Positions 1 to 8,474 are shown, numbered from the stretch's first letter. The stretch is DNA of 64,000 nt from Lentzea albida (GCF_900111005.1 NZ_FOFV01000008.1:332703-396702); one strand, 5' to 3'. Numbers and translations are program-made. The notes: generated from the letters alone by a model not told the origin.

Positions 1-174
1 GCGGAGATCACCACGCTGATCACGGACACGGTCGAGCGCTGGGACGCGGAGGAGACCTCGCGCAAGATCGAACTGCAGGTCGGCAGGGACCTGCAGTTCA
101 TCCGGATCAACGGGACGGTGGTCGGCGCGCTCGCCGGCCTGGTGATCTACACCGTGGCCAACGTGCTGTTCTGA
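1..174 (+). CDS. DUF445 family membrane protein, C-terminal end only
   Basis: The first 57 codons visible run in frame 1 to a TGA at 172-174; the gene begins before the window. The tail reads as an amphipathic stretch followed by VGRDLQFIRINGTVVGALAG and one hydrophobic helix. That motif and the terminal membrane anchor are what I know from the C-terminus of DUF445 (YjiN/YheB-like) membrane proteins of unknown function. Its last 28 bases overlap the convergent CGNR gene. Only the tail can be judged, so the family call rests on the single motif. Confidence 0.7.
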   Translation, partial: AEITTLITDTVERWDAEETSRKIELQVGRDLQFIRINGTVVGALAGLVIYTVANVLF

Positions 175-632
175 GCTCTCGTTCTCTTGCGGAACGTGCG
201 CGCCTTCTCGCGGTTGCCGCACACCTGCATCGAGCACCAGGTGCGTGAGCGGTTGCGGGAACGGTCGAAGAACGCGCGTTGGCAATCGTCGGCCGGACAG
301 ATCTTGAAGCGTTCCCACGAGCCCAGCACCGCGAGGCGGGCCGACGCGGCGAGCACCGCGCCGAGCGCGTCCGAGCTCGACAGCACCGGGACGCCGTCGG
401 TCAGCTCGATGTGCACGACACCCGCTGCCGTCTGAGGTCCCGAGGACCCCTCGATGGACGACCGCAGTGCCGCACGAGCGGCGCGCGCCTGCGCGATTTC
501 GCTGCTCCGCCCGAGGCCGCGCTCGGCTACCCACGCGCGCCAGGAGGCTTCACTGTCCAGTACGTGTCGAGTGTTCAGGAAGTCGAGCAGCAGCTCGACG
601 TCGTGATCCCAGCCGACAGTCAGACCAGTCAC
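147..632 (-). CDS. CGNR zinc-finger regulator (ABATE-type N-terminus)
   Basis: Predicted 161-residue DNA-binding protein. The C-terminal third carries the CGNR zinc-finger signature: C-P-A-D-D-C, then W-C-S-M-Q-V-C-G-N-R followed by a basic tail. The N-terminal part (LLLDFLNTRHV) matches the ABATE-like stress-response domain that accompanies it. I place the start at the GTG at 632, because the reading frame further upstream runs through the promoter and operator of the divergent PadR gene. The family is usually a transcriptional regulator of unknown ligand. It is divergent from padR and convergent with the DUF445 gene. Confidence 0.75.
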   Translation of the reverse strand: MTGLTVGWDHDVELLLDFLNTRHVLDSEASWRAWVAERGLGRSSEIAQARAARAALRSSIEGSSGPQTAAGVVHIELTDGVPVLSSSDALGAVLAASARLAVLGSWERFKICPADDCQRAFFDRSRNRSRTWCSMQVCGNREKARTFRKRTRAQNSTLATV

Positions 633-691
633 CCCACCACTGTAGGCGCCACGGCGGTCGCCGTCAGGCCGTCCGAGGAATGCACTCGGTG

Positions 692-708
692 TATACATGG
701 TGTGTATA
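692..708. promoter_or_regulatory. Candidate PadR operator over the -10 of the PadR gene
   Basis: TATACA-N5-TGTATA is a perfect 6-bp inverted repeat. It overlaps a good -10 (TATAGT, 705-710) lying only 7 bases before the ATG at 718. PadR repressors commonly bind AT-rich palindromes in their own promoters, so autorepression and repression of the downstream exporter is the simple reading. The position of the -10 implies a leaderless or nearly leaderless mRNA. Confidence 0.6.
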
Positions 709-717
709 GTGCTCCTC

Positions 718-1242
718 ATGTCGATCGGACACGCACTGTTGGGGCTGCTAGAAGGCGGTCCAAGGCACGGGTACGACCTGAAGCGCGCCTATGACGAGCG
801 TTTCGGGCAGGACCGGCCGTTGCACTACGGACAGGTGTATTCGACCCTGTCGAGGTTGCTGAAGAACGGCCTCGTGAGCGAGGCCGGCGTCGAGGCGGGG
901 GACGGTCCGGAGCGCAAGCGGTACGCGATCACGGACGCCGGGGTCACCGACGTGGAGCGCTGGCTCGGCACGCCGGAGAAGCCCGAGCCGTACCTGCAGA
1001 ACACGCTCTACGCGAAGGTCGTGCTGGCCCTGCTGTCCGGCCGCAGCGCGACCGAGGTGCTCGACACCCAGCGCGCGGCGCACCTGCGGGCCATGCGCGA
1101 CCTCACCAGGCGCAAGGTGGACGGCGACCTCGCCGACCAGCTGATCTGCGACTTCGCCCTGTTCCACCTCGAAGCCGACCTGCGGTGGCTCGAGCTGACC
1201 GCGGCACGCCTGGACGCACTCGCCGAGGAGGTGGCCCGATGA
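718..1242 (+). CDS. PadR family transcriptional regulator
   Basis: 174-residue PadR protein: an N-terminal winged helix (ALLGLLEGGPRHGYDLKRAYDERFG ... YSTLSRLLKNGLV ... KRYAITDAG) and a C-terminal helical Vir4-type dimerisation domain. The ATG at 718 is preferred over the in-frame upstream start at 697, which lies inside the operator. The gene overlaps the ATP-binding gene by ATGA (1239-1242), so regulator and exporter are translationally coupled. PadR proteins next to ABC exporters often sense the exported drug or peptide; the ligand here cannot be read from sequence. Confidence 0.93.
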   Translation: MSIGHALLGLLEGGPRHGYDLKRAYDERFGQDRPLHYGQVYSTLSRLLKNGLVSEAGVEAGDGPERKRYAITDAGVTDVERWLGTPEKPEPYLQNTLYAKVVLALLSGRSATEVLDTQRAAHLRAMRDLTRRKVDGDLADQLICDFALFHLEADLRWLELTAARLDALAEEVAR

Positions 1243-1916
1243 CGACGCTGCTGTCCGCCGAGGGCCTGCACAAGTCGTTCGGGAAGACGAGCGCGCTGGA
1301 CGGCGCCGGCATCGCGATCCGCGAGGGCGAGGTCGTCGCGATCATGGGCCCGTCCGGGTCCGGCAAGTCGACCCTGCTGCACTGCCTCGCGGGCATCCTC
1401 CCGCCGGACTCGGGCACGGTCACTTATCGCGGCCAGGACCTGACCGCGATGACGGACAACGCCCGCAGCGAGCTGCGCAGGACCGAGTTCGGGTTCGTCT
1501 TCCAGTTCGGCCAGCTCGTGCCGGAACTGACGTGCCTGGAGAACGTGGCTCTCCCGCTGCGGCTCAGCGGCATGAAGCGCAAGGACGCCGAACGCGCCTC
1601 CCGCGACTGGATGGAGAGGCTCGAGGTCGACACCGTCGCGGACCAGCGTCCCGGCGAGACCTCCGGTGGTCAGGGCCAACGCGTCGCGGTCGCCCGTGCG
1701 CTGGTCACGGCGCCGAAGGTGGTCTTCGCCGACGAACCCACGGGTGCGCTCGACTCGCTGAACGGCGAACGGGTCATGCACCTGCTCACGACCGCGGCCA
1801 GGGAGACCGGCGCGGCCGTCGTCCTCGTGACGCACGAGGCGCGGGTCGCCGCCTACTCCGACCGCGAGGTCGTGGTGCGCGACGGCCGTTCGCGGGACGT
1901 GGAGTTCGTCAGGTGA
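1239..1916 (+). CDS. ABC transporter ATP-binding protein (MacB/LolD type)
   Basis: 225-residue ATPase. Walker A is GPSGSGKST near residue 40, the signature is SGGQGQRVAVARAL and Walker B is VVFADEPTGALDS; the ADEPTGALD form is typical of the LolD/MacB/FtsE subgroup that pairs with FtsX-like permeases. It starts at the ATG overlapping the padR stop, behind GAGGAGGTGG, and its own stop overlaps the GTG of the permease. Its role would be to power the permease in exporting or extracting a hydrophobic or peptide substrate at the membrane. Confidence 0.95.
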   Translation: MTTLLSAEGLHKSFGKTSALDGAGIAIREGEVVAIMGPSGSGKSTLLHCLAGILPPDSGTVTYRGQDLTAMTDNARSELRRTEFGFVFQFGQLVPELTCLENVALPLRLSGMKRKDAERASRDWMERLEVDTVADQRPGETSGGQGQRVAVARALVTAPKVVFADEPTGALDSLNGERVMHLLTTAARETGAAVVLVTHEARVAAYSDREVVVRDGRSRDVEFVR

Positions 1917-4150
1917 GGCGCGTGCTGAGCGATCTCGCCCTGGGGGTCCGGCTGGCTGTCGGGGGCAGCCGGAAGTCCTGGGTGAGGCTCGCGCTCCAAG
2001 GGGCCGGCATCGGCATGTGCGTGGCGGTGCTGCTCCTCGCGGCGTCGATCCCGACCGCCTTCGGCAACCGCGACCTGCGCGACGACGCCCGCGAGGTCGT
2101 GGAGGAGGGCACAGGGCCCGCACCGCTGCTGGTGGAGAACGGATCGGTCGCGTTCCGGTCCGACTACGTCAGGGGCGAGTACGTGCGGGCGCTCGTGTCG
2201 GACGCGCCCAAGCCACCCGGCGTCGACCGCCTGCCGGGCGACGGCGAGATCATCGTGTCGCCGCACCTCGCGGACCTGCTGGCGAGCCCCGAGGGCGTAC
2301 TGCTGCGGCCGAGGTTCCCCCAGAAGGTGATCGGCACGTTCGCCCCGGAGGGCATGGACGGGCCGCTCGACCTGCGGTTCCTCGCGGGGGACGCGACGAT
2401 CCAGCCGAACGACGGCAACCAGGCCCACGGGTTCGGCAAGGAGGGCAGCGGCGGCGGGCTGCCGACGGTCCTGCTGATGCTGAGCATCGTCGGCGCGGTC
2501 GTGCTGCTGTTCCCCGTGCTGGTGTTCGTGAGCGTCGCGACCAGGCTGGCGGCGGCTCAGCGCGACCGCCGCCTGGCCGCCCTGCGGCTGGTCGGAGCGG
2601 GTGCGTCCCGGGTCAGGCTGATCGCCTCCGGGGAGGCGCTGGCCGGCGCGGTGGTGGGACTCCTCATCGGGTTCGGGCTGATGTTCGCCATCAGGCCGCT
2701 CGCCGACGACATCCCGCTGCCCGAGGTCGCGACGTTCCCGAGCGACCTCACCCCGACTCTGCCGCTGACGCTCGTCGTGATCGTCTCCGTGCCGGTCCTG
2801 GCGGTGCTGACCTCGGTGTTCGCCATGCGGCGGACGATCGTCGAACCGCTCGGCGTCGTGCGCGAGCAGAAGCCGGTCCGGCGCAGGCTGTGGTGGCGGG
2901 TCATCCCCGCGCTGGGCGGCGTGGCGCTGCTGGGGAGCCAGGCCGGCAAGTTCGCGAACGGGAGCAAGGCCGAGTCGTGGCCGGTCATCGGCGGTGTCGT
3001 CCTGCTCATGTTCGCGGTGCCCGCGTTGCTGCCGTGGCTCGTCGAACGGGTCGTCCACCAGGTGCGCGGCGCCACGCCCGCGTTGCAACTGGCCGTGCGC
3101 CGGTTGCAGCTCGACGCGGGCACGGCGGCCAGGGTCGTCGGCGGGGTGGCGGTGGTGCTCGCGGGCACCGTGACGCTGCAGATGACCCTGGCGAGCGTCG
3201 AGAACGAGGTGAGGGCCGAGGACCAGCGGGAGCGGGACAACCCCTCCCTCTCCGTCACGGTGAACGAGACCACCCCTCTGCCGGAACTGCCGGGCGTGCT
3301 GGCCGGGACGCAGGGTGTCCGCCGGGTGGAGACCTTGCGGAGCACGTACGCGACGACGCAGGACAACGACCACACCTCCGTCTCGGTGGGGACGTGCGCC
3401 GCGCTGGAACTGGTGGTGCGCATCGCGGACTGCGCGGACGGCAGGACCTACCTGGTGCCGTCCGGCAACGGCGTCGGCGACCCGAAGGCCGGTGACACCC
3501 TCACCTTCGCGAAGACCGGTGGGACGTGGACGGTGCCCGCGGTGGAGCGCGCGAACGGCAACGTCTTCGGCCTCTACGCCACTCCGGCCGCCGCCGCGGG
3601 CCTCGACCTGACCGGCTCGCACACCGAGCTCCAGGCGGAGGTGGACACCTCGCGGCCGGACGTCGTGGAGCACGTGCGCAACGCCCTCGCGCCCTACTCG
3701 TGGCGGGTGCACACGATCTTCTACGGCGAGGACAGCACCTCCGAGATCGAGCAGGTGTTCCTCGCGGTGCGCAGGGCGCTCTACGCGGCCGCGCTGCTCA
3801 CGTTGCTGCTCGCGGGCGCGTCACTGCTGGTCGTGGGCATGGAGCAGGTGCGGGAACGACGGCGCCCGCTCGCCGCGATGGCGGCCAGTGGCGTGCCGCG
3901 CCGCACGCTCGCGTTGTCGCTGGTGTGGCAGAACGGGATCCCGCTGGTGATCTCGACGGTCGTGTCGGTCGGCACCGGGATCCTGCTCGGCGTGCTCGTG
4001 ACGAAGGCGTTCGACGCCGAGGTCCACTACGACTGGACAGGCATCGGCGTCGTCACCGGCATCTCGGTGGGTCTGGTCCTGCTGGTCACTGCTCTGACGT
4101 TGCCCTCGCTGAGAAGGGCGACCGGAGCACTTGGCCTGCGGACCGAGTAG
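1913..4150 (+). CDS. FtsX-like ABC transporter permease
   Basis: 745-residue membrane protein starting at GTG 1913, inside the end of the ATPase gene. One hydrophobic helix near the N-terminus (about residues 25-45) precedes an extracytoplasmic segment. Two FtsX-type blocks of about three helices follow, around residues 190-320 and 620-740, separated by a second large soluble domain. This is the duplicated-FtsX architecture of actinobacterial drug or lipoprotein-type exporters. The in-frame extension upstream of 1913 lies within the ATPase gene and is not used. Its 3' end overlaps the convergent NACHT gene by 65 bases. Confidence 0.92.
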   Translation: MRRVLSDLALGVRLAVGGSRKSWVRLALQGAGIGMCVAVLLLAASIPTAFGNRDLRDDAREVVEEGTGPAPLLVENGSVAFRSDYVRGEYVRALVSDAPKPPGVDRLPGDGEIIVSPHLADLLASPEGVLLRPRFPQKVIGTFAPEGMDGPLDLRFLAGDATIQPNDGNQAHGFGKEGSGGGLPTVLLMLSIVGAVVLLFPVLVFVSVATRLAAAQRDRRLAALRLVGAGASRVRLIASGEALAGAVVGLLIGFGLMFAIRPLADDIPLPEVATFPSDLTPTLPLTLVVIVSVPVLAVLTSVFAMRRTIVEPLGVVREQKPVRRRLWWRVIPALGGVALLGSQAGKFANGSKAESWPVIGGVVLLMFAVPALLPWLVERVVHQVRGATPALQLAVRRLQLDAGTAARVVGGVAVVLAGTVTLQMTLASVENEVRAEDQRERDNPSLSVTVNETTPLPELPGVLAGTQGVRRVETLRSTYATTQDNDHTSVSVGTCAALELVVRIADCADGRTYLVPSGNGVGDPKAGDTLTFAKTGGTWTVPAVERANGNVFGLYATPAAAAGLDLTGSHTELQAEVDTSRPDVVEHVRNALAPYSWRVHTIFYGEDSTSEIEQVFLAVRRALYAAALLTLLLAGASLLVVGMEQVRERRRPLAAMAASGVPRRTLALSLVWQNGIPLVISTVVSVGTGILLGVLVTKAFDAEVHYDWTGIGVVTGISVGLVLLVTALTLPSLRRATGALGLRTE

Positions 4151-6125
4151 TGACCTCGTGCTCTGCCAGGCGGTCCTGCACCAGCCCGTGCCGGAACTGG
4201 TAGCAGGCCCCCGCCCGGCAGAGCACGCCGAGCTTGCGCGCGTCTTCCAAGAACACCATCAGCTCCCACGGCAGCTTCCCGCGCAGCGCCAGCCAGATCC
4301 GCGCGACGGTGAACCACCACCAGCGCAGGTGCAGCACCGCGAGCGCGAAGCCGAGCATCAGGCCGGACGCGAGTCCCAACCCGACCATCCCGGTCTGGGC
4401 CGGGCCGAACACGAGCGCGGCCGCCGAGCCGAACACCACGGCCAGCACGAGAGAACCCGTCCACACCGCGATCCGGTCGCGCGCCATCGTCCATTGAGGA
4501 CTGGAGGCCTGGGACAGCTCGGCGGCGCTCGACAACGCGAACCGCAGCGCGATCGCCACGGCGAGCCCGAGGCCGACCACGAGGCCGGCGGAAAGTCCGT
4601 ACAGGGCACCGAAGACGAGCCCGGCGGCGAGGCCGAGCACACCGGGCACCAGCAGCAGGCTGCGCCAGATCCCCAGCCGTGGCTTGGTCTTGCGCTCCTG
4701 CGACGCGGTGAGCGCGGCCGCTCCGACGCCGATGCCTGCGACCAGTCCGGTGATCGGCGCCAGCTTCGGCGTGATCGAGTACGCCATCAGCCAGCCGACG
4801 CCGAAGCCGCCGATGGCGCCCAGCACCAGTGCCCCGAGCACCGCGAGCCACGTGCTGCCGACCGACCGGCGCAGCTCCCACCAGGCCAGTTCGCGGATGC
4901 CCCGGTCGCGCATCTCGTGGGCCAGGAACTCGAGCCACTTGCGCGCCCTGTCCCGCGGCCAGACCTGCGAGGCCTTGGCGTGGTGCGCGAACGCCCTGTT
5001 GCCGAACGCCCGCGACACCAGTTCGTCGCAGAGGTGGTCGGAGATCGCCCGCGCGTCCGGGAAGCGGCCCCGGTCGAGCAGTTCGGTCGGTTCGGCCTCG
5101 CTGTCCGCGTAGACCATGCTGGCCAGCCACATCGTGAGCGGCGTGGAGAGCGCGTCCGCGAGCCTGCCGTCCGGTTCCTCGCGCAGCTGGATGAACACCG
5201 GCTCCCAGCGGGCCGCGCCCCAGCTGTCGGCGCTCGCCCGCAGGTAGGCGGCGACCTCGTCCAGGTCGAGCGGGGTCAGTTCGACGACGTCCGCGCCCGG
5301 CAGCGGCCCGGCGAGGTGGACGGCCTGCGCGAACTCGTCGGTGCGGCAGGTCAGCACCAGTGGCCGGTTCCCGAACGCCTTCGCGATCCGGGTGAGGGCG
5401 TCCGCGCGCTGGTGCGCGGGGATGTCGTCGAGGCCGTCGAGGATCGGCAGGACCAGGTGCTGCTCGACCAGCAGATCACCGGCGTAGCTGCCGTACAGCT
5501 CGGTGTTGCGCAACGCCGGGTGGTCCTCGTACAGCCTGCGCGTGAGCCACGTGCGGACGTCCTCGACCGCCGGGTTCCACGTCGACAGCGGCAGCAGCAC
5601 CGGGACCATGCCGCCGTCGTAGCGGTCCAGCAAGCCGCACGTCAGCAGCATCGCGACCGTCGACTTGCCGCTGCCGGCCTCGCCGATGACCACCATGCGG
5701 TGGTTGAGCTGCCGTTCGAACGCGCCCACCACGGCGTCGCTGCGTCCGGGCGGCGCGTCCGGCTCGTCGCTCACGTCCAGCTCGGGCGCGACCCAGTGCA
5801 GGTCGAGCACGTCCGGGTCGGTGAGGCCGCGGGAGCGGACCTCCTCGTTCCACTGCGCCTGCAGGCCGACGGCGAGCGCGCGGCACGCCGCGTCGAGGTG
5901 CTCGTCGCTGCTCAGTTCGGCGTTGTGCCTGCGGCGGACCCACGGGTCGAGCAGAGCCAGCAAGCCCAGGAACGCCAGCGCGAGCACGACCAGCCACAGG
6001 TGCGGGTTGATGCCGTGGTCGGTGACGAACAGCCCGGCCGCGGTGAGCAGCGCGGTCAGCACGCAGCCGGTCAGCAACGCCTGCTGACGGAATCTGGACA
6101 TGCGACGAATCATGACGCACCGCAT
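4086..6125 (-). CDS. Membrane-anchored NACHT-type NTPase
   Basis: Up to 679 residues. Two N-terminal hydrophobic helices (about 16-34 and 43-60) precede a NACHT-like P-loop domain: Walker A GEAGSGKST at 148-156, Walker B LPILDGLDDIP at 226-236, and a sensor-like LVLTCRTDEF at about 257-266. The C-terminal third (about 430-600) is rich in glycine/alanine membrane helices in place of the usual repeat sensor. In-frame ATGs at 6113 and 6101 are alternative starts. NACHT proteins of this STAND class include signalling and anti-phage proteins. Here the activity and trigger are unknown. The gene lies 48 bases downstream of the methyltransferase on the same strand, so the two are probably co-transcribed. 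Confidence 0.85.
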   Translation of the reverse strand: MRCVMIRRMSRFRQQALLTGCVLTALLTAAGLFVTDHGINPHLWLVVLALAFLGLLALLDPWVRRRHNAELSSDEHLDAACRALAVGLQAQWNEEVRSRGLTDPDVLDLHWVAPELDVSDEPDAPPGRSDAVVGAFERQLNHRMVVIGEAGSGKSTVAMLLTCGLLDRYDGGMVPVLLPLSTWNPAVEDVRTWLTRRLYEDHPALRNTELYGSYAGDLLVEQHLVLPILDGLDDIPAHQRADALTRIAKAFGNRPLVLTCRTDEFAQAVHLAGPLPGADVVELTPLDLDEVAAYLRASADSWGAARWEPVFIQLREEPDGRLADALSTPLTMWLASMVYADSEAEPTELLDRGRFPDARAISDHLCDELVSRAFGNRAFAHHAKASQVWPRDRARKWLEFLAHEMRDRGIRELAWWELRRSVGSTWLAVLGALVLGAIGGFGVGWLMAYSITPKLAPITGLVAGIGVGAAALTASQERKTKPRLGIWRSLLLVPGVLGLAAGLVFGALYGLSAGLVVGLGLAVAIALRFALSSAAELSQASSPQWTMARDRIAVWTGSLVLAVVFGSAAALVFGPAQTGMVGLGLASGLMLGFALAVLHLRWWWFTVARIWLALRGKLPWELMVFLEDARKLGVLCRAGACYQFRHGLVQDRLAEHEVTTRSAGQVLRSPFSARATSEQ

Positions 6126-6173
6126 CCGCCCGGGGTCGATTCAGTGACCCGTGTCGTGACGTTCAGTTGTTGA

Positions 6174-7238
6174 TCACAGGTGCCAGCTCCGGCCGCCGAG
6201 GGTCAGGTGCTGACCGTCGGTCCCGATGCTGACGCCGAACTGGCCTCGGCGGGGTTCGCCCAGGTCACGCCATTCGTCGAAGGCGGCTTCCACGAGGTCC
6301 CACAGCCGGCGGGGGCCGCCCTGGTCGACGTGCGAGCCGCGGTGGTGCACCCACGATCCGTCCGAATGGGCCAACCGGTCCGGCCCCGGGACGACGTCCG
6401 GCAGGGCGGTGCCCGCGAAGAACTCGAACGGGTTCGCCGGGGTGAGCACCGTGAACGGCAGAGTGGTGGTGCGGCGGTCGGACCCGCCCGCCTCGGCGAG
6501 CGCCGGCGTCAGGGCGTGCGCGCGCAACGGCATGAAGCGCCCGTCCTCGGGGAGCACGCGGCCTTCGCCGGTCCCGTCGCCGTTGGACGTGATCAGCACC
6601 AGCCCCGCGCCGAGCGGCCGGTGCAACGTCGTCACGACCAGACCGCCCGGCCGCGTCTGCTCCAGCCAGGCGGGCGGGACGGTCGAGACGGAGCAGGTGG
6701 CGAGCACTCGGTCGTACGGAGCGCGCTCCGGGTGGCCGAGCGCGCCGTCACCCGTCACGCAGGCGGGGAAGAAACCGTTGTCGTGCAGTCGTTCCTGCGC
6801 GCGCCGGGAGACGAACGGGTCGACGTCGATCGTGGTGACCCGGTCCGACCCCAGTGCGTGGCACAGGAGCGCGGCGTTGTAGCCCGTTCCGGTGCCGACC
6901 TCGAGGACCGTCTGTCCGGTGTGGACGTCCAGTGCCTCCAGCATGATCGCCATGATCGTGGGCATGCTCGACGAGGAGGTCGGTGTGCCACCGGTCACCG
7001 CGTCGTCGCCGTCGAACTGGGTGACCCAGGCGTCGTCGGCGTAGACGAGTTCGAGCCACCCGGGATCGCCCGAGGCGACGCGCTCCCAGTCTCCGCTCGG
7101 CAGCAGGCGGTAGAAGTGCGGCAGGAACCCGTGCCGGGGAACGGCGCGAAAAGCCTTGTGCCACCGGGGATCGCGCAGCACTCCAGTGCCGAGCAGGTGG
7201 TCCGCCAACTCGGCGCGCAGGGCTCCGGCGTCGTCCAT
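6174..7238 (-). CDS. PCMT-like SAM methyltransferase (RiPP-maturase type)
   Basis: 354 residues starting at ATG 7238 behind GTGGGGGTGAC. A conserved N-terminal block (DPRWHKAFRAVPRHGFLPHFY) precedes a Rossmann methyltransferase with the SAM motif VLEVGTGTGYNAALLCHALG, of the protein-L-isoaspartate O-methyltransferase family. The N-terminal block and overall length resemble methyltransferases of ATP-grasp peptide maturase systems. However, no ATP-grasp gene and no recognisable precursor peptide lie nearby, so that role is unproven here. It is divergent from the XRE gene and precedes the NACHT gene. Confidence 0.8.
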   Translation of the reverse strand: MDDAGALRAELADHLLGTGVLRDPRWHKAFRAVPRHGFLPHFYRLLPSGDWERVASGDPGWLELVYADDAWVTQFDGDDAVTGGTPTSSSSMPTIMAIMLEALDVHTGQTVLEVGTGTGYNAALLCHALGSDRVTTIDVDPFVSRRAQERLHDNGFFPACVTGDGALGHPERAPYDRVLATCSVSTVPPAWLEQTRPGGLVVTTLHRPLGAGLVLITSNGDGTGEGRVLPEDGRFMPLRAHALTPALAEAGGSDRRTTTLPFTVLTPANPFEFFAGTALPDVVPGPDRLAHSDGSWVHHRGSHVDQGGPRRLWDLVEAAFDEWRDLGEPRRGQFGVSIGTDGQHLTLGGRSWHL

Positions 7239-7280
7239 GTCACCCCCACGGTATCGCTGTGGCGGAGCCCACGCAGCGAT

Positions 7281-7323
7281 TGCTAGCAGCGTGCTTGCAA
7301 CTGCTAGCACTCGTCGCTAACGT
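7281..7323 (+). promoter_or_regulatory. XRE-gene promoter with three phased TGCTNGCA boxes
   Basis: Two perfect 8-bp palindromes TGCTAGCA (7281-7288 and 7302-7309) flank TGCTTGCA (7292-7299). Successive boxes are 11 and 10 bp apart, so they face the same side of the helix. A possible promoter TTGCAA (7295-7300), N17, TAACGT (7318-7323) overlaps the second and third boxes. Autoregulation by the downstream XRE protein is the likely reading; the sites may also govern the divergent methyltransferase. Confidence 0.55.
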
Positions 7324-7355
7324 GGTTGTTGGCACGAGGAACGGGAGCGGGAACA

Positions 7356-7733
7356 GTGGACAAGTCCATCGACAAAGCAGTCGCGGACCTCGGCCGCAAC
7401 ATCGGTGAGTACATCCGCGAGCAGCGCAACTCCGCCAAGATCTCCTTGCGGGAGTTGGCGAAGCAGGCGGGTGTGTCGAACCCCTACCTCAGCCAGATCG
7501 AGCGGGGACTGCGCAAGCCCAGTGCGGAGATCCTGCAGCAGATCGCCAAGGGGCTGCGCATCTCGGCCGAAGTGCTCTACGTCGAGGCCGGGATCCTCCA
7601 GCAGCGCGAAGGCGGTGCGTTGGCGGACGCCATCGTCGCCGCGACCGATCTGACCGAGCGGCAGAAGCAGGTGCTGCTCGACGTCTACGAATCTTTCAGG
7701 CGGGAGAACGCCGCCAAACAACAGGAGGACTGA
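7356..7733 (+). CDS. XRE family transcriptional regulator
   Basis: 125-residue protein starting at GTG 7356. It has a single Cro/CI-type helix-turn-helix (LRELAKQAGVSNPYLSQIER, about residues 34-53) and a short helical tail that looks like a dimerisation segment. It sits directly upstream of the HbhA-like gene, behind the phased TGCTNGCA boxes. The XRE / HbhA-like / DUF2516 order is, from memory, the same as Rv0474-Rv0476 of M. tuberculosis. It probably controls itself and the HbhA-like gene. Confidence 0.93.
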   Translation: MDKSIDKAVADLGRNIGEYIREQRNSAKISLRELAKQAGVSNPYLSQIERGLRKPSAEILQQIAKGLRISAEVLYVEAGILQQREGGALADAIVAATDLTERQKQVLLDVYESFRRENAAKQQED

Positions 7734-7738
7734 TCTCC

Positions 7739-8398
7739 ATGCCGAAGCTGACCCAGGACGACGTTCGCAAGGGTGCCGAGCAGGCCGCCCACGCCGCCCG
7801 CCAGGCGCTGCTCGCCGCGCTCGGTGCCGGTGACCTCGCCGCCAAGGCCGTGGTCGAGGCGCTGGGCAAGGCCAAGGAGCGCGCCGACGAGGCCCGCAGC
7901 CAGGCCGTCGACATCCCGAACGAGCTCAAGGACCTGCGCGAGAAGCTGCAGCCGGCCGAGCTGAAGAAGCTCGTCGACGCCTACACCGCCTCCGCGGTGA
8001 ACCTGTACACCTACCTCGCCGACCAGGGCGAGCAGACGCTGGAGCAGATCAAGGCCCAGCCGCAGGTCAAGCAGGCCGTGGAGCAGGTCGAGCAGGCCGT
8101 CGAGGCCGCGCAGAAGCGCGCCGAGTCCGCCGCCGCCGACGCCAAGGTCCTCGCGGACGACGTGCTCGGCAAGGTGACCCGCCGCACCCGTTCGGTCGGC
8201 GAGAAGGTCGCCAACGAGGTCGAGGACGCGGCCGAGAAGCTGGCCGAGGAGATCGTCGAGGTCGGTGGCGAGGCCGCGCACGAGGTGCGCAGCACCGCCC
8301 GCAAGACCGCGAACCGCACCGCGCCGCGCAAGCCGGCGACCACGACCCGCAGCACCACCACCGCTGCGAAGAAGACCACGCCGAACACCACCAAGTGA
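7739..8398 (+). CDS. HbhA-like coiled-coil surface protein
   Basis: 219 residues, almost entirely Ala/Glu/Lys/Gln-rich helix with strong heptad character (about 15-190). The Lys/Arg/Thr/Ala/Pro-rich tail (about 185-219) resembles the basic C-terminal repeats of mycobacterial heparin-binding haemagglutinin HbhA. There is no signal peptide, as in HbhA itself. AGGAGG at 7723-7728 precedes the ATG at 7739. The tail is shorter and threonine-richer than the lysine repeats I know from HbhA. Adhesion is therefore not assured; association with intracellular lipid or cell poles is equally possible. Confidence 0.8.
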   Translation: MPKLTQDDVRKGAEQAAHAARQALLAALGAGDLAAKAVVEALGKAKERADEARSQAVDIPNELKDLREKLQPAELKKLVDAYTASAVNLYTYLADQGEQTLEQIKAQPQVKQAVEQVEQAVEAAQKRAESAAADAKVLADDVLGKVTRRTRSVGEKVANEVEDAAEKLAEEIVEVGGEAAHEVRSTARKTANRTAPRKPATTTRSTTTAAKKTTPNTTK

Positions 8399-8414
8399 GT
8401 CGCTGAGGTCTGAG

Positions 8415-8446
8415 GAGGGGAGCGGCCTGACCGGGCCGCTCCCCTC
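8415..8446 (+). terminator. Strong hairpin terminator after the HbhA-like gene
   Basis: A 13-bp perfect G+C-rich stem (arms 8415-8427 and 8434-8446) with a 6-base loop, 17 bases after the stop and with no T-run. This is the usual shape of an actinobacterial intrinsic terminator. Confidence 0.8.
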
Positions 8447-8474
8447 TTCGCGTACCGGCACGTAGGCTGGCCCT

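Noticed and set aside
4131..6173. 680-codon open frame on the plus strand opposite the NACHT gene
   Set aside because: Arg/His/Gln-rich shadow of the NACHT gene, with no recognisable domain or ribosome site.
7303..7311. CTAGCACTC resembling a CIRCE (HrcA) half-site
   Set aside because: No GAGTGCTAA partner nine bases away; the bases are better explained by the TGCTAGCA box array.
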